Shown: piece by piece, positions 26,385 through 35,663 of the stretch
Layout of the letters: the number at the start of each line of letters is the position of its first letter
How positions within the stretch are numbered: position 1 is the stretch's first letter
NCBI GenBank assembly: GCA_024234395.1
Contig: JACKOH010000002.1
Span: forward strand, 1,240,001 to 1,304,000
Length of the DNA stretch: 64,000 nucleotides
Origin: Pseudomonadales bacterium
Lineage (GTDB): Bacteria > Pseudomonadota > Gammaproteobacteria > Pseudomonadales > Pseudohongiellaceae
Direction: 5' to 3'
Notes under the pieces: generated by a model
The model's database searches: none
What the model was told of the DNA's origin: nothing
Seen by the model: only the letters and a program-made list of their open reading frames with translations
Translations under genes and position numbers: made by a program

Positions 26385-27344
26385 ATGTTGGACATGCTAC
26401 TTTCAATGGGGCCGGGAGTTGCCAGTTGGGCAACTTTTTTTGCAATTTTCCTGGCCGTGATCGCCGTTTACCTGCTGACCATGTATCGTACCGACCAGAT
26501 CCGCAAAAGGCTGAGTCAGATCGAAGATTTTCAAATTCCCACCTCTGGAAAAACCAGTTATCAGGAGGAGGGCTTTCAGGTGCATTGGTTGAAGCCAATG
26601 GGCGAAATAATTGCACCGGAACAGGAGTGGCGTCGTTCGGAAATGAAAAAATTGTTGGTGCAGGCCGGGTATCGGCGCCAGTCGGCGCTCTATGTCTACC
26701 TTGGCTCCAAACTGGTGCTGACCGGAACATTTGTTGGCCTGGTGCTACTGGCTTATATCGTCACGGGTAATTTCTTTTTACTGGTGACACCTGTTGCTGT
26801 AGCCATTCTGCTGCTGGTGGCATTTATCAGTTTTTTTCTCCCTGATTTTGTGCTGCGCCGACGCATAGCAGGACGTCAACTTGATTTTGTAGAGGGATTT
26901 CCCGATGCGCTGGACCTGCTGGTGGTCTGCGTGGAAGCGGGTCTGGGCCTGGACAGCGCGATTCAGCGCGTAGCTCAGGAAATCAAGATCAGCCATCCTC
27001 ATCTCAGCAGTGAGCTGGCCCTCATTCCTATCGAGATCAGAGCAGGTAAAACCCGTCGTGAAGCTTTGCAGGGGCTGGCCGACAGAACGGATATCGATCT
27101 GGTTGTGAGTCTGGTTACACTGCTGCTGCAGGCGGAACAGTTCGGCACCAGTATCTCGTCCGCACTGCGGGCTTATGCTGAAGAAATGCGCACCGAGCGT
27201 ATTCAGCGCGCCAGGGAGAAAGCTGCCAAGTTGCCGGTGAAGCTGGTCTTCCCTATTGCGCTGTTCATCTTTCCGGCGCTGTTTCTGGTAGTTCTTGGGC
27301 CAGCAGTAATCGCACTGTATGACACCATGACTAATTATTTCTGA
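26385..27344 (+). CDS. tadC: Tad inner-membrane platform protein TadC
   Basis: 319 residues with the same overall plan as TadB: N-terminal helix (~12-35), a helix pair (~105-150) and a GspF domain (~160-290) with FPDALDLLVVCVEAGLGLDS, ending in a hydrophobic helix. It starts 11 bases after tadB and completes the platform. Confidence 0.93.
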   Translation: MLDMLLSMGPGVASWATFFAIFLAVIAVYLLTMYRTDQIRKRLSQIEDFQIPTSGKTSYQEEGFQVHWLKPMGEIIAPEQEWRRSEMKKLLVQAGYRRQSALYVYLGSKLVLTGTFVGLVLLAYIVTGNFFLLVTPVAVAILLLVAFISFFLPDFVLRRRIAGRQLDFVEGFPDALDLLVVCVEAGLGLDSAIQRVAQEIKISHPHLSSELALIPIEIRAGKTRREALQGLADRTDIDLVVSLVTLLLQAEQFGTSISSALRAYAEEMRTERIQRAREKAAKLPVKLVFPIALFIFPALFLVVLGPAVIALYDTMTNYF

Positions 27345-27377
27345 GGCTGACTCAAGTAAAGGAAGGAGACCGGCGAT

Positions 27378-29168
27378 ATGCGTTCAAACAGGCGAATTCT
27401 GCGCAAGGTGCTGTCCGGTTCGATCTTCCTCGCCCTTGCCGGATGTGCCGCGATTCCCGTTAACAATCAACAAGCCGGCAATGCCGGATTGTTCACCCCG
27501 GACTACACGCCAATTTCCAATCTGGATATTGCCAGGCGGGAATTTGGCCGCGGAAACTACGGCAGTGCCATTGAATATCTCGAGAAGGAACTGGCAGCCA
27601 AGCCATCCTCGGTTGCCGCCCTTAACGGCCTGGGTGCCTGTTACGATCAATTGGGACGCTATGACGTGGCCCAGCGTTATTATTTCCGGGCTCTGGATAT
27701 GGCACCGGATTCGTCCCAGACCCTCAGCAATATCGGTTATTCCTATCTGCAACAGGGCCGGCACCGCGATGCCGTCGCCATTCTGGAACTGGCATTGCAG
27801 AAAAATGGTGGTAACCAGGTTGCTGCCAATAACCTGGAACTGGCCCGTTCAGGATTGGTGGAGGGCGTCGAGCTGATCCGGATGGCCGGTGCCGCCACCG
27901 ATACCGCCACTGCTAAGCGTTCCACCAACAACGGTCCCCAGGATGATCAGGTTGACTTCATGACGCTCCTGGGCCTTCTGCAGAACAGCGGTCAGGACGT
28001 TGCCGCGGCCGGGTCCGCCGGAAACGCCAGTCCGTCTTCTGCTACGGAGCAGAGCAGGGGGGCCGCCGTCAGCGTGGTTTCAGTAGTCCAAAGCCCGGCT
28101 CCGATTACCCGAATGGCTGCCGTTTCGAACGCCGGAGTCTTACCTGAAGAGGCGGATCAGCAGTTGAACGACGGCAACTATGCCCCGACACCGGCTCAGG
28201 TGGCGGTCACTGAATCGGTGCCGGTTGTTGACAGAGTGCAGAATCCGTTAGCGGAAGAATCCCTCGATAGCGACGAGCTACCGGCTTTCTCGACTACCGG
28301 GTCGATGACTCCGGTCGGACCTGGTGAATCCGCCGCGCTGGCATTGGTAACCGGATCCACCGCAATTGCTACTCCGGTTCTGGAACCCGTTTCCAGTCCT
28401 GACGTTGACGACGCCAGTGGCGATGAGCTGGCGCGTCGCGAACCACTGACTCTGACTATTGTCGATAGCGCCCTGCCGGACCCGGCCCGGGCCAGTGATA
28501 ACCCTTCCCTGATCGCCACCCTGTCAACGCCACTGAACGTGGTCGTCGAAAACGGGAACGGCGTACGCGGTATCGCCCGGGCAACCTCCAACTGGTTGCG
28601 TGGGGACAAGCTGGATATCAAGCGGGTCGGCGATGCCGGCAGTTTCGACTATGCTCAGACAGTCATCTACTACCGACCGGAACTGGCGCCTTATGCGCAG
28701 GAGATAGCGGCCAGCCTGAACCTGAGCTGTGACCTGCGGCCCAGTGCCGACCTTGCTCCCGGAGCCGACGTACGGGTCGTTCTGGGTCATGATTTTGCCA
28801 GTCAGGTCAGTATTGAGAACGGCGGGCTGGCTTTCGAGCAGGCTCCCAACACGGATTACCTGCGCGGCATCGTCAGATTGGAGGTGGCCAACGGGAATGG
28901 CGTCAACGGGATGGCAGCCCGCGTTCGGGAATACCTTAGCGCCAGAGGCGGTAACGTGGTGAAAATTTCCGATGCGGAAAACTACGCTTACAGCCAGACA
29001 GTTCTGTATTATCGCAGCGGAACCCGGATCGCAGCAGAAGCACTTGCAGAAAGTCTGCCCTTACCATCGGTCAAGCTGGTTGAAACCGATCGCCTGCGCA
29101 CCGAGACCGATGCCCGTCTGGTGATTGGCAGTGATTTTGTCCCATTCGACAACCTGGTACTGAATTAG
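27378..29168 (+). CDS. TPR lipoprotein with tandem LytR C-terminal-type domains
   Basis: 596 residues, AAGGAG site. Lipobox ALAGC (Cys23). TPR repeats occupy ~55-150 (LGRYDVAQRYYFRALDMAPD is typical), followed by a long Ser/Pro/Val-rich low-complexity linker (~170-385). Two related ~90-residue domains follow, starting VVVENGNGVRGIARA (~392) and RLEVANGNGVNGMAARV (~500); both carry the NGNG(V)xG(I/M)A motif and a C-terminal VVLGHDF/LVIGSDF and match the LytR_C family. The N-terminal part corresponds to TadD. LytR_C domains may bind cell-wall glycans, so the protein may link the pilus machine to peptidoglycan; this is an inference. Confidence 0.82.
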   Translation: MRSNRRILRKVLSGSIFLALAGCAAIPVNNQQAGNAGLFTPDYTPISNLDIARREFGRGNYGSAIEYLEKELAAKPSSVAALNGLGACYDQLGRYDVAQRYYFRALDMAPDSSQTLSNIGYSYLQQGRHRDAVAILELALQKNGGNQVAANNLELARSGLVEGVELIRMAGAATDTATAKRSTNNGPQDDQVDFMTLLGLLQNSGQDVAAAGSAGNASPSSATEQSRGAAVSVVSVVQSPAPITRMAAVSNAGVLPEEADQQLNDGNYAPTPAQVAVTESVPVVDRVQNPLAEESLDSDELPAFSTTGSMTPVGPGESAALALVTGSTAIATPVLEPVSSPDVDDASGDELARREPLTLTIVDSALPDPARASDNPSLIATLSTPLNVVVENGNGVRGIARATSNWLRGDKLDIKRVGDAGSFDYAQTVIYYRPELAPYAQEIAASLNLSCDLRPSADLAPGADVRVVLGHDFASQVSIENGGLAFEQAPNTDYLRGIVRLEVANGNGVNGMAARVREYLSARGGNVVKISDAENYAYSQTVLYYRSGTRIAAEALAESLPLPSVKLVETDRLRTETDARLVIGSDFVPFDNLVLN

Positions 29169-29209
29169 ACTGATCGATCTGTAAATCAATCGTGGTAATT
29201 ATTACAAGA

Positions 29210-30031
29210 ATGCATTTTGCGGCCACAGCCATGATGCTGGCAGCGCTCTTTACCGGTTGTGTCTCGACGCCCGGTCAGAACCGCTCCGGTGCGAGTGACT
29301 TCGATTCGGTGGAGCAGTCGCTTAATGAAGGAGATCTGGGTTCTGCCCTGGCAGGCGTCCGGTCCCCGAGAACCACCCGTCCTGACGACTTACAGGTTCT
29401 CAAGCTGGCGGCGAGGCTGTACCTGAGGACCGGCAGGAGCAGCGATCTGCGGGAGGTCACCGAACGGATACTTCAGCTCAATCCTGCCGATACCTTTGCC
29501 CTGGAACAACTGGGATTGATCAGGCTGGCCAGTGGTGAACTGGAGGGGGCCGAGAACGCCCTGACCGTTGCGGTGGCCCTGGATCCGTCACGCTGGATGG
29601 CCTGGAATGGGCTTGGCGTGCTGGCCGATCTGCAGGCCGATTTCGACACGGCGAGACAACGCTTTGAGCGATCTCTGCAAATCGTACCCGGACACCCGAA
29701 GGTGTTGGCGAATCTGGGCTGGTCGAGACTGCTCGCCGACGATCTGCCGGAAGCGGAGCGCCTGTTGCGCAGTGCATTGAGTGTGGCGCCGGAATCCCTC
29801 ACCACCCAGAGCAATCTGGCCTTCTGCATCGCATTGCAGGGGCGCTATGAAGAAGCCATGAATCTGTATGAATCCACGTATGCAAAGCCGGTTGCAGCCA
29901 ATAACGTGGGCTATGCGGCGAGTCTGCGCGAAGATCAGCCAGGCGCAAGAAAATACCTCTCAATGGCTCTCGAGTTGCAGCCGAACTACTATAAGAAAGC
30001 CGCTAACAATCTGGCCCGGATCAGTCCATGA
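29210..30031 (+). CDS. tadD: TPR lipoprotein, TadD-like
   Basis: 273 residues from the ATG at 29210; a GTG at 29192 is possible, and neither has a good ribosome site. Lipobox LFTGC (Cys17). At least five TPR-like helix pairs from ~60 to 260, for example NLGWSRLLADDLPEAERLLR. TadD-type lipoproteins are needed for secretin multimerisation or pilus assembly. It is the last clear tad gene of the cluster. Confidence 0.85.
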   Translation: MHFAATAMMLAALFTGCVSTPGQNRSGASDFDSVEQSLNEGDLGSALAGVRSPRTTRPDDLQVLKLAARLYLRTGRSSDLREVTERILQLNPADTFALEQLGLIRLASGELEGAENALTVAVALDPSRWMAWNGLGVLADLQADFDTARQRFERSLQIVPGHPKVLANLGWSRLLADDLPEAERLLRSALSVAPESLTTQSNLAFCIALQGRYEEAMNLYESTYAKPVAANNVGYAASLREDQPGARKYLSMALELQPNYYKKAANNLARISP

Positions 30032-30194
30032 GGGGAATGACGGTGAGTCTCTCATTTAAAATGGCCTTAAATTTGCATGAATCCTGTTTTGCACAGAATG
30101 TCATGCCAGAAACACCCGCTTACTGGCCGGGGTGCTCGGTATCGCCCCGGTTCGATATCAGGATTCCGGTTCAACACTGGCCCCGGTGGTTGTC

Positions 30195-30947
30195 ATGAAT
30201 GGCGTGTTCGAAGTACTCCAGAGCCTGGTAAGGGGAGAATCGGTGTCGGATTCTTATGCTGAAGTTGTTGAAATTCTGACCAGCCTGCGGGACGGTCGCA
30301 ACGAGATCGCCGTGCAGTTTGCCGGTGACAACCATTATTATCCCAGCCTGGTGACTGCGGTCAGTCCTCATCACCGGATCATGACAATCAAGGACTCGAT
30401 TCCGGCCGCCCCGTCAGCCCTGGTCAAGGATAATCCGGTGACTATCAAGGCTCAGAAGCAGGGCCGGGAATTGATTTTCGAGAGTCGATTTATCGAGCCC
30501 CTGGTAGCCGATGTAAGTCTTGGCTATCAGGTCACAATCCCCGAAAGACTAGGTACTTCAAAGCCCCGGCAGGCATTCCGGGTGCTGCTTGACGAAATTC
30601 GCAACCGGGTGCGCATCACTCTGCAGGGACCCGAGCTTCAGGAGATCGACGGGACAGTGAGAGATATCTCGCGACTCGGAATCGGCATGAAAACCGAATC
30701 CGAATTACCCCGGTTCCTGAGTCAGTATTTTCTGGGTGGCAGCCAGACAGTGGGCTGCCAGATCGACCTGGATCGGGAAAAGAGTATCTCCTGCATGATG
30801 GAAATACGGAATGTCCATGCAGTTGCATCAGATCGTCATGCCACGCTGATCGGCGGTCGGATTCTGGATCTGACTCAGAAAGACAGCAACCTGCTGGCCA
30901 ATTTTGTCTCCAGTCTCAAGCGGGAGCAGTTGCGCGCCTACGCGTGA
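30195..30947 (+). CDS. PilZ-domain c-di-GMP receptor, YcgR-like
   Basis: 250 residues from the ATG at 30195. An N-terminal YcgR-like beta domain (~25-115) precedes a PilZ domain (~120-240) with both ligand motifs intact: RQAFR (RxxxR, ~124) and DISRLG (DxSxxG, ~157). It should bind cyclic di-GMP. Its position right behind the Tad cluster on the same strand, 163 bases after the TPR gene, suggests control of the pilus or of attachment by c-di-GMP, but it could equally act as a flagellar brake on a motor encoded elsewhere. Confidence 0.82.
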   Translation: MNGVFEVLQSLVRGESVSDSYAEVVEILTSLRDGRNEIAVQFAGDNHYYPSLVTAVSPHHRIMTIKDSIPAAPSALVKDNPVTIKAQKQGRELIFESRFIEPLVADVSLGYQVTIPERLGTSKPRQAFRVLLDEIRNRVRITLQGPELQEIDGTVRDISRLGIGMKTESELPRFLSQYFLGGSQTVGCQIDLDREKSISCMMEIRNVHAVASDRHATLIGGRILDLTQKDSNLLANFVSSLKREQLRAYA

Positions 30948-31204
30948 GCCGCGCTGAGAAACCTTAAAAAAATTGTGGGTAATGGATTACCTCTGACCCG
31001 TTTCAGTCAGTTAAAGGGTGTCAGGAAATTTGCCAGTCATCCTGAAACTTCAGCATTGCCGCCAACCACCGCCACGCCTCGCTTGTCACATGCACTTCCC
31101 GTCAATCCGACTGAATCGGCTGTCAGCTATTTTTACATAACCACTTTTTACCTGCTCGTCGCCGTCCCGATAGAAGAATACGGCAGCGGGTTGCAGAGGG
31201 AACT

Positions 31205-32188
31205 TCACAGTTCTTTCAGAAACTCCAGTAAAGCCTGGTTGGTGCGCTCGGGTCGCTCCTGCTGAATCCAGTGTCCGGAGTCGGGAACTATAACCACGTC
31301 CCGCAAATCTTCAGCTACTCGGGACATTCCCGCCCGCAATTGTTCGGTATTGGCTCCGGCGATAACCAGGTCTTTCTCGCCGGCGATGAACAGCACCGGC
31401 ATGGTTATTTTCGCATTACTCAATGCCTCGGTGATTTCCCAGTTACGATGGAAATTCCGGTAGTAATTGATACCGCCGCGGAAGCCTGCCTGCTCGAACT
31501 GGGACAGGTAATAATCCAGATCTTCCCGGGTCAGCCAGTCCGGCAGCTCCTTAGGCGCCCCCAGTCGCGGAATCAAGCCCCCGGCGGATCGATGCGGATC
31601 ACTGACTTCGGGAGCGTCACGGGGCGAATCCGGTGACAGGTAGAGGCGACTGAGCAGTGCCTCGGGGTCGGCATCATACTCAGCCTCCGCCACGCCGGGC
31701 TCCTGGTGATAGAGGATGTAGTAGAAGTTTTCCCCGAAGTGCTCCTGCCAGGATTGCAGCGGTGATCTGGAGGGACGACCGGAATAGGGAACGCTCATGG
31801 CCACCAGTGCCGAGAAGCGTGCCGGGTACATGAGGACACTGTACCAGGCAACCAGCGCTCCCCAGTCATGTCCGATGATAATGGCCTGATCCTCGCCATA
31901 GGCATCCAACAGTCCGACCATGTCACCAGTCAGGTGTTCTATATCGTATTCCTCAACCGCCAGTGGCGCATCGGTCTGTCCGTAACCGCGCATGTCGGGT
32001 GCAGCGACCCGGTAACCGGCCGCCGCAATGGCGGGTATCTGATGGCGCCAGGAATACCATGACTCCGGCCACCCGTGGGCGAGGACTACCAGCGGACCTT
32101 CGGTGCCCATTTCCGCAACCCGCATGCGGATACCATTGGTCTCGATAAAGCGGAAACCGATGCCTTCCAGTGGGGATTGATTGATCAT
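31205..32188 (-). CDS. Alpha/beta hydrolase, epoxide-hydrolase type
   Basis: 327 residues from the ATG at 32188, chosen for its GGAGG site; the frame is open further upstream without features. Oxyanion motif HGWPESWYSW (~38-47), nucleophile Asp in GHDWGALVAW (~105-114), catalytic His in SGHWIQQE near residue 305, and two cap-domain Tyr candidates. The Asp nucleophile rather than Ser, and the HGxP motif, point to an epoxide hydrolase (EphA-like) rather than an esterase. Divergent from thpR. Confidence 0.87.
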   Translation of the reverse strand: MINQSPLEGIGFRFIETNGIRMRVAEMGTEGPLVVLAHGWPESWYSWRHQIPAIAAAGYRVAAPDMRGYGQTDAPLAVEEYDIEHLTGDMVGLLDAYGEDQAIIIGHDWGALVAWYSVLMYPARFSALVAMSVPYSGRPSRSPLQSWQEHFGENFYYILYHQEPGVAEAEYDADPEALLSRLYLSPDSPRDAPEVSDPHRSAGGLIPRLGAPKELPDWLTREDLDYYLSQFEQAGFRGGINYYRNFHRNWEITEALSNAKITMPVLFIAGEKDLVIAGANTEQLRAGMSRVAEDLRDVVIVPDSGHWIQQERPERTNQALLEFLKEL

Positions 32189-32364
32189 GATGTTATCCTC
32201 CGTCTGCTTGCCTGTGGCAGGGACCGACCGGAGGCCGGCCTTGCGGAAGTGAATGTGAAGTCGCTCTGGTATGCCCGTTGGGCGGGCTTCCGCTGCAGAA
32301 TTGATAACCCGGCAGGAGCGCCCGATAATGGCAGTTTGCCATTCGATGCCCTGCGATTTCAAAT

Positions 32365-32934
32365 ATGAATCCAGTCACCCGCAAACGCTTGTTCATCGGG
32401 ATCGCTTATCAGGCTAACGCAAAAGCCACTTCCCTGCTGCAAGAGCTGCAGCAGCTGGCCGGCATGCCGGCTTCACGATTACGCCCGGTGGTCCCGGAAA
32501 ACCTGCATATCACCCTGCGATTCCTCGGCTTGGTGCCCGAACCCGATGTGGTACTGATCCGCCAGGTGCTGCAGCAGGCGGTCGGGAAGCTGCCCGGTCT
32601 TGAACTGCGACTAAGAAGTATCGGCTTCTTCCGGCAGTCCATCTGGCTGGGTGTGGAGCCCAATGAACAGTTACATGACATGGTCAGGCAGCTGAACCGG
32701 GCTCTGAATAGCGCCGGATTTGCCGCCCCGGACAAGCCTTATGTGCCGCATCTCACCGTTGCACGGCTGCGATCCGGAGCCGGGGCGGGGTTTACCGATC
32801 TGCGCCAGAAATATGTCGACCACGAATGGGACCGGTTCCCTGCAGGCTCGGTCCAGCTCTATGAATCGAACACGCTGCCTGAAGGCGTCCGCTACCGGGT
32901 CATCGACTCGGTGGCTTTGACTGGCTGTACGTGA
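32365..32934 (+). CDS. thpR: RNA 2',3'-cyclic phosphodiesterase (2H family)
   Basis: 189 residues. Two HxTx motifs, HITL (~49-52) and HLTV (~130-133), give the catalytic His pair of the 2H phosphoesterases; the N-terminal RLFIGIA and length match ThpR/LigT. It opens 2',3'-cyclic phosphates at RNA ends. Only 7 bases separate it from the acyl-CoA dehydrogenase gene, so they are probably co-transcribed, though I know of no functional link. Confidence 0.88.
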   Translation: MNPVTRKRLFIGIAYQANAKATSLLQELQQLAGMPASRLRPVVPENLHITLRFLGLVPEPDVVLIRQVLQQAVGKLPGLELRLRSIGFFRQSIWLGVEPNEQLHDMVRQLNRALNSAGFAAPDKPYVPHLTVARLRSGAGAGFTDLRQKYVDHEWDRFPAGSVQLYESNTLPEGVRYRVIDSVALTGCT

Positions 32935-32941
32935 GCCAGAA

Positions 32942-34126
32942 GTGACCGCCTGGCAAATAGGAGATGAGGTGTCCAGAGTGGAAGATCTGCAGGAGATCAG
33001 GAACAGTGTAAGACGGCTGTGTCGACAGTTTCCCAATCAATACTGGCGCGAACTGGACCAGCAGCGGGGCTACCCGGATGAGTTTATCCGGGTGCTTACC
33101 GAGCAGGGCTATCTTTCGGTGCTGATCCCCGAGCAGTACGGCGGCGCCGGCCTGGGAGTGTCGGTTGCCGGTGCCATCCTGGAGGAAATATCCCGGTCCG
33201 GTGGGCACCCGGGAGCTTTTCATGCCCAGATGTATACCATGGGTACGTTACTGCGCCACGGGTCGAGCGAACAGAAGGAAAGGTATCTACCCGCCATTGC
33301 CAGTGGCGAACTGACCCTGCAGGCATTCGCAGTGACAGAGCCGGCGGCAGGAACCGACACCACCTCCATTTCCACTTTTGCCGAAAACCGTGGCGATCAT
33401 TATCTGGTCAATGGCCGGAAAATCTGGATAAGTCGGGCAGCTCATTCGGATCTGCTTCTGCTTCTGGCCCGAACCCGTCCGCTTGCAGAGGTGTCCAGGA
33501 AGACCGATGGCCTCAGTGTATTTCTGGTGGACATGCGCGAGCTGAGGGGGCGGGGTCTCACCATTAAACCGATCGAGACCATGATGAATCACCACACCAC
33601 CGAATTGTTCTTCGAAGACATGCTGATTCCCGCCGACTCCCTGGTAGGCGAGGAGCACCAGGGGTTCCGGACTATCCTTGACGGCATGAATGCAGAACGC
33701 ATTCTGATTGCCTACGAGTGCCTGGGAGACAGCAAATTCTTTATCGAGCGGGCCAGTGCCTATGCAACTGACAGGGAGGTGTTCGGGCGCGCCATCGGCA
33801 GGAACCAGGGAGTTCAGTTTCCCATAGCCCGGGTTTATACGAATATGCGGGCTGCCGAGTTGATGACCTGGAAAGCGGCCGAGCTGTTTGATGCCGGGGA
33901 GCCCTGCGCGGCAGAAGCCAACATGGCCAAGCTGCTGGCATCAGAAGTATCCTGGGAAGCCGGGGATGTCTGCCTGCAGACACACGGTGGCTACGGGTTC
34001 GCCAGGGAGTTCGACATTGAAAGAAAGCTCAGGGAAACGCGGCTCTACCAGGTCGCACCGATTTCCACCAACCTGATTCTGTCCTATCTGGGCGAACATG
34101 TGCTGGGTATGCCGCGCTCCTACTAG
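32942..34126 (+). CDS. Acyl-CoA dehydrogenase
   Basis: 394 residues with a GTG start. FAD-binding motifs: QAFAVTEPAAGTDTTSI (~127-143) and WISRAAHSDLLLLLAR; the C-terminal HGGYGFAREFDIERKLRE (~345-362) is the conserved ACAD end. The catalytic base is expected near residue 365 in the LRETRLYQVAP region, where an Glu (RETR) is present. Substrate not determinable. Its stop TAG (34124-34126) is formed by the TA target and first base of a MITE, just as for cysK. Confidence 0.9.
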   Translation: MTAWQIGDEVSRVEDLQEIRNSVRRLCRQFPNQYWRELDQQRGYPDEFIRVLTEQGYLSVLIPEQYGGAGLGVSVAGAILEEISRSGGHPGAFHAQMYTMGTLLRHGSSEQKERYLPAIASGELTLQAFAVTEPAAGTDTTSISTFAENRGDHYLVNGRKIWISRAAHSDLLLLLARTRPLAEVSRKTDGLSVFLVDMRELRGRGLTIKPIETMMNHHTTELFFEDMLIPADSLVGEEHQGFRTILDGMNAERILIAYECLGDSKFFIERASAYATDREVFGRAIGRNQGVQFPIARVYTNMRAAELMTWKAAELFDAGEPCAAEANMAKLLASEVSWEAGDVCLQTHGGYGFAREFDIERKLRETRLYQVAPISTNLILSYLGEHVLGMPRSY

Positions 34127-34391
34127 TGTCCTGTCCGGTTAATTCGTCGCATTTCAGCGTGCCAGCCAAGGTTCCTGGCAAGGCGCGCCTTGCAGGCAAT
34201 GGCCGTAGCCCTTGTCAAAAGGCGCAACGCGGCCAGGGGTCTTGGCTGGCACGCCCTCCGGGAGCCTGCATAAAGAGCTGTAGCAGCGTTGCGACCCTTG
34301 GAAATACAACCAGTATTCCCTGCGGATCGCGCCTCACTACAGCGCTTTATGCAGGCTCTGAAATACAACGAATTAACCGGACAGGACACTA
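34124..34391 (+). mobile_element. 264-bp MITE-like element (copy 3, full length)
   Basis: 34126-34389, flanked by TA on both sides; same length and orientation as copy 2. One substitution is visible (AAAGAGCTG here, AAAGCGCTG in copy 2), which breaks the internal palindrome at one position. Lies between two convergent genes. Confidence 0.9.
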
Positions 34392-34532
34392 GCAGCCTGT
34401 TGAAAACCCCTCAGCTGGCACAATACGGCGTTAAAATCCGGCTCAAAATGCTCATTTACGGCTTGTAAACTGCGCTTTTTCGCCGGATTTTGCCTTGTCT
34501 TGCGCTCACCTGAGAGCTTTTCAACGGGCTGC
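34392..34532. mobile_element. Second MITE-like element, 141 bp
   Basis: GCAGCCTGTTGAAAA at 34392 and its near-perfect inverted copy ending GGCTGC at 34532 (one mismatch in the first 15 bases, then CTCAG shared further in). Ends of this type (GCAGCCxGTTGAAAA) are known from insertion sequences of gammaproteobacteria. It abuts MITE copy 3 directly, with only the TA between them. No coding capacity. Confidence 0.6.
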
Positions 34533-34578
34533 AGGGGGGGGGCAGCCGGGGAGCTGGTTGTGATGTGGAGACTGAGTA

Positions 34579-35460
34579 TCAGAGTCTTCCGGGCTTTTGA
34601 ATCCTGGCGCTCGCTTTCATGCAGAGGCGGTTGTCCTGATCGGCTATCCACAGTTCCCAGTCACCACTGTCGAGTTGTCTGGCACAGGTCCTGAAAACCT
34701 TCAGGTCAAAAACCGGGTGCAGGGCGCGGAAGGAGAAATCGGTAATACGCAGGTCAGGCAGATTGTCCCGGAGCAGCTCCAGCAGCAAGGTAGCCAGCAA
34801 GGGGCCATGGACTACCAGTCCGGAGTATCCCTCTTCTTTGACCGCGTAGTCCCGGTCGTAGTGAATCCGGTGTGCGTTGAAGGTCAGTGCCGAATAGCGG
34901 AACAGCAGCGTGACATCCGCCACCTGTTCCCGACAATAGTCAAAATTTTCGGGGGCCTGACCAGCCGGGTCTGCAATGCTGTTGCCCGCGTTGCCAGTTG
35001 CGGATGCCGCCTCACGATAGACAATGTCGTGTTCTTCGACGATTGCCAGCTCTTTGGCGGCGCGGATTTCATGGGTTACCAGCACGAATACCAGTTGTCC
35101 GCTGCGACCTCGCTTGACAGTAACATCGCTGATGGTGGAGGTGCGCGTCAATGTGCTGTTGACCGGGATGTCATGGAGGAATCGCAACCTGCCGCCCGCC
35201 CACATCCGCCTGGGCAGCGGTACCGGCGGGAGGAAGTCGCCGCGCCGGGGATGTCCGTCACCTGCCAGCTCCGCCTGGCGGACCGGCGAGTGCAGATAAA
35301 GCCAGTGCCAGAGCGGGGGCAGACTGCGATACTGGTGGGCTTCGGCCGGGTCTTTATCCAGCAGTGCGGCCAGGGATGCCATGGGCGCCGGTGCCACAAT
35401 GTCGTGGTCGGTTCTGGTGGTGCCTATCCAGCGGTTCAGTTCTGCCTGGTCAGAGTGCAT
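34579..35460 (-). CDS. MaoC-like acyl-CoA hydratase, two-domain
   Basis: 293 residues with two hotdog halves. The N-terminal half resembles the FAS1-like/MaoC N-terminal domain (WHWLYLHSP, RMWAGGRLRFL, ~50-95) and the C-terminal half has the hydratase-2 type motif YSALTFNAHRIHYDRDYA (~190-207) followed by LVVHGPLLATLLLELL. This pattern fits mesaconyl-C4-CoA or itaconyl-CoA hydratases (HTD2/Meh/Ich group). Divergent from a CitE-like lyase gene, which would cleave the hydroxyacyl-CoA product of such a hydratase. Confidence 0.82.
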   Translation of the reverse strand: MHSDQAELNRWIGTTRTDHDIVAPAPMASLAALLDKDPAEAHQYRSLPPLWHWLYLHSPVRQAELAGDGHPRRGDFLPPVPLPRRMWAGGRLRFLHDIPVNSTLTRTSTISDVTVKRGRSGQLVFVLVTHEIRAAKELAIVEEHDIVYREAASATGNAGNSIADPAGQAPENFDYCREQVADVTLLFRYSALTFNAHRIHYDRDYAVKEEGYSGLVVHGPLLATLLLELLRDNLPDLRITDFSFRALHPVFDLKVFRTCARQLDSGDWELWIADQDNRLCMKASARIQKPGRL

Positions 35461-35663
35461 GATCCGTTTCCATCGTGACGGGTGCTCAGGTGAAAAGGCG
35501 TGTTACCGTGATTATAGGCCTGATGGCGAATTGAGACGAGTGCAGGTCAGCACCGGTCTGTCCTGGCACCAATGGTCTGCCAGACCCGTGTGAGCTACAA
35601 TCGGGCAATGCTGGTCAACTGACAATCCACGGGAGGTGGCGTGAACAATCCGGAGTCGGAATT

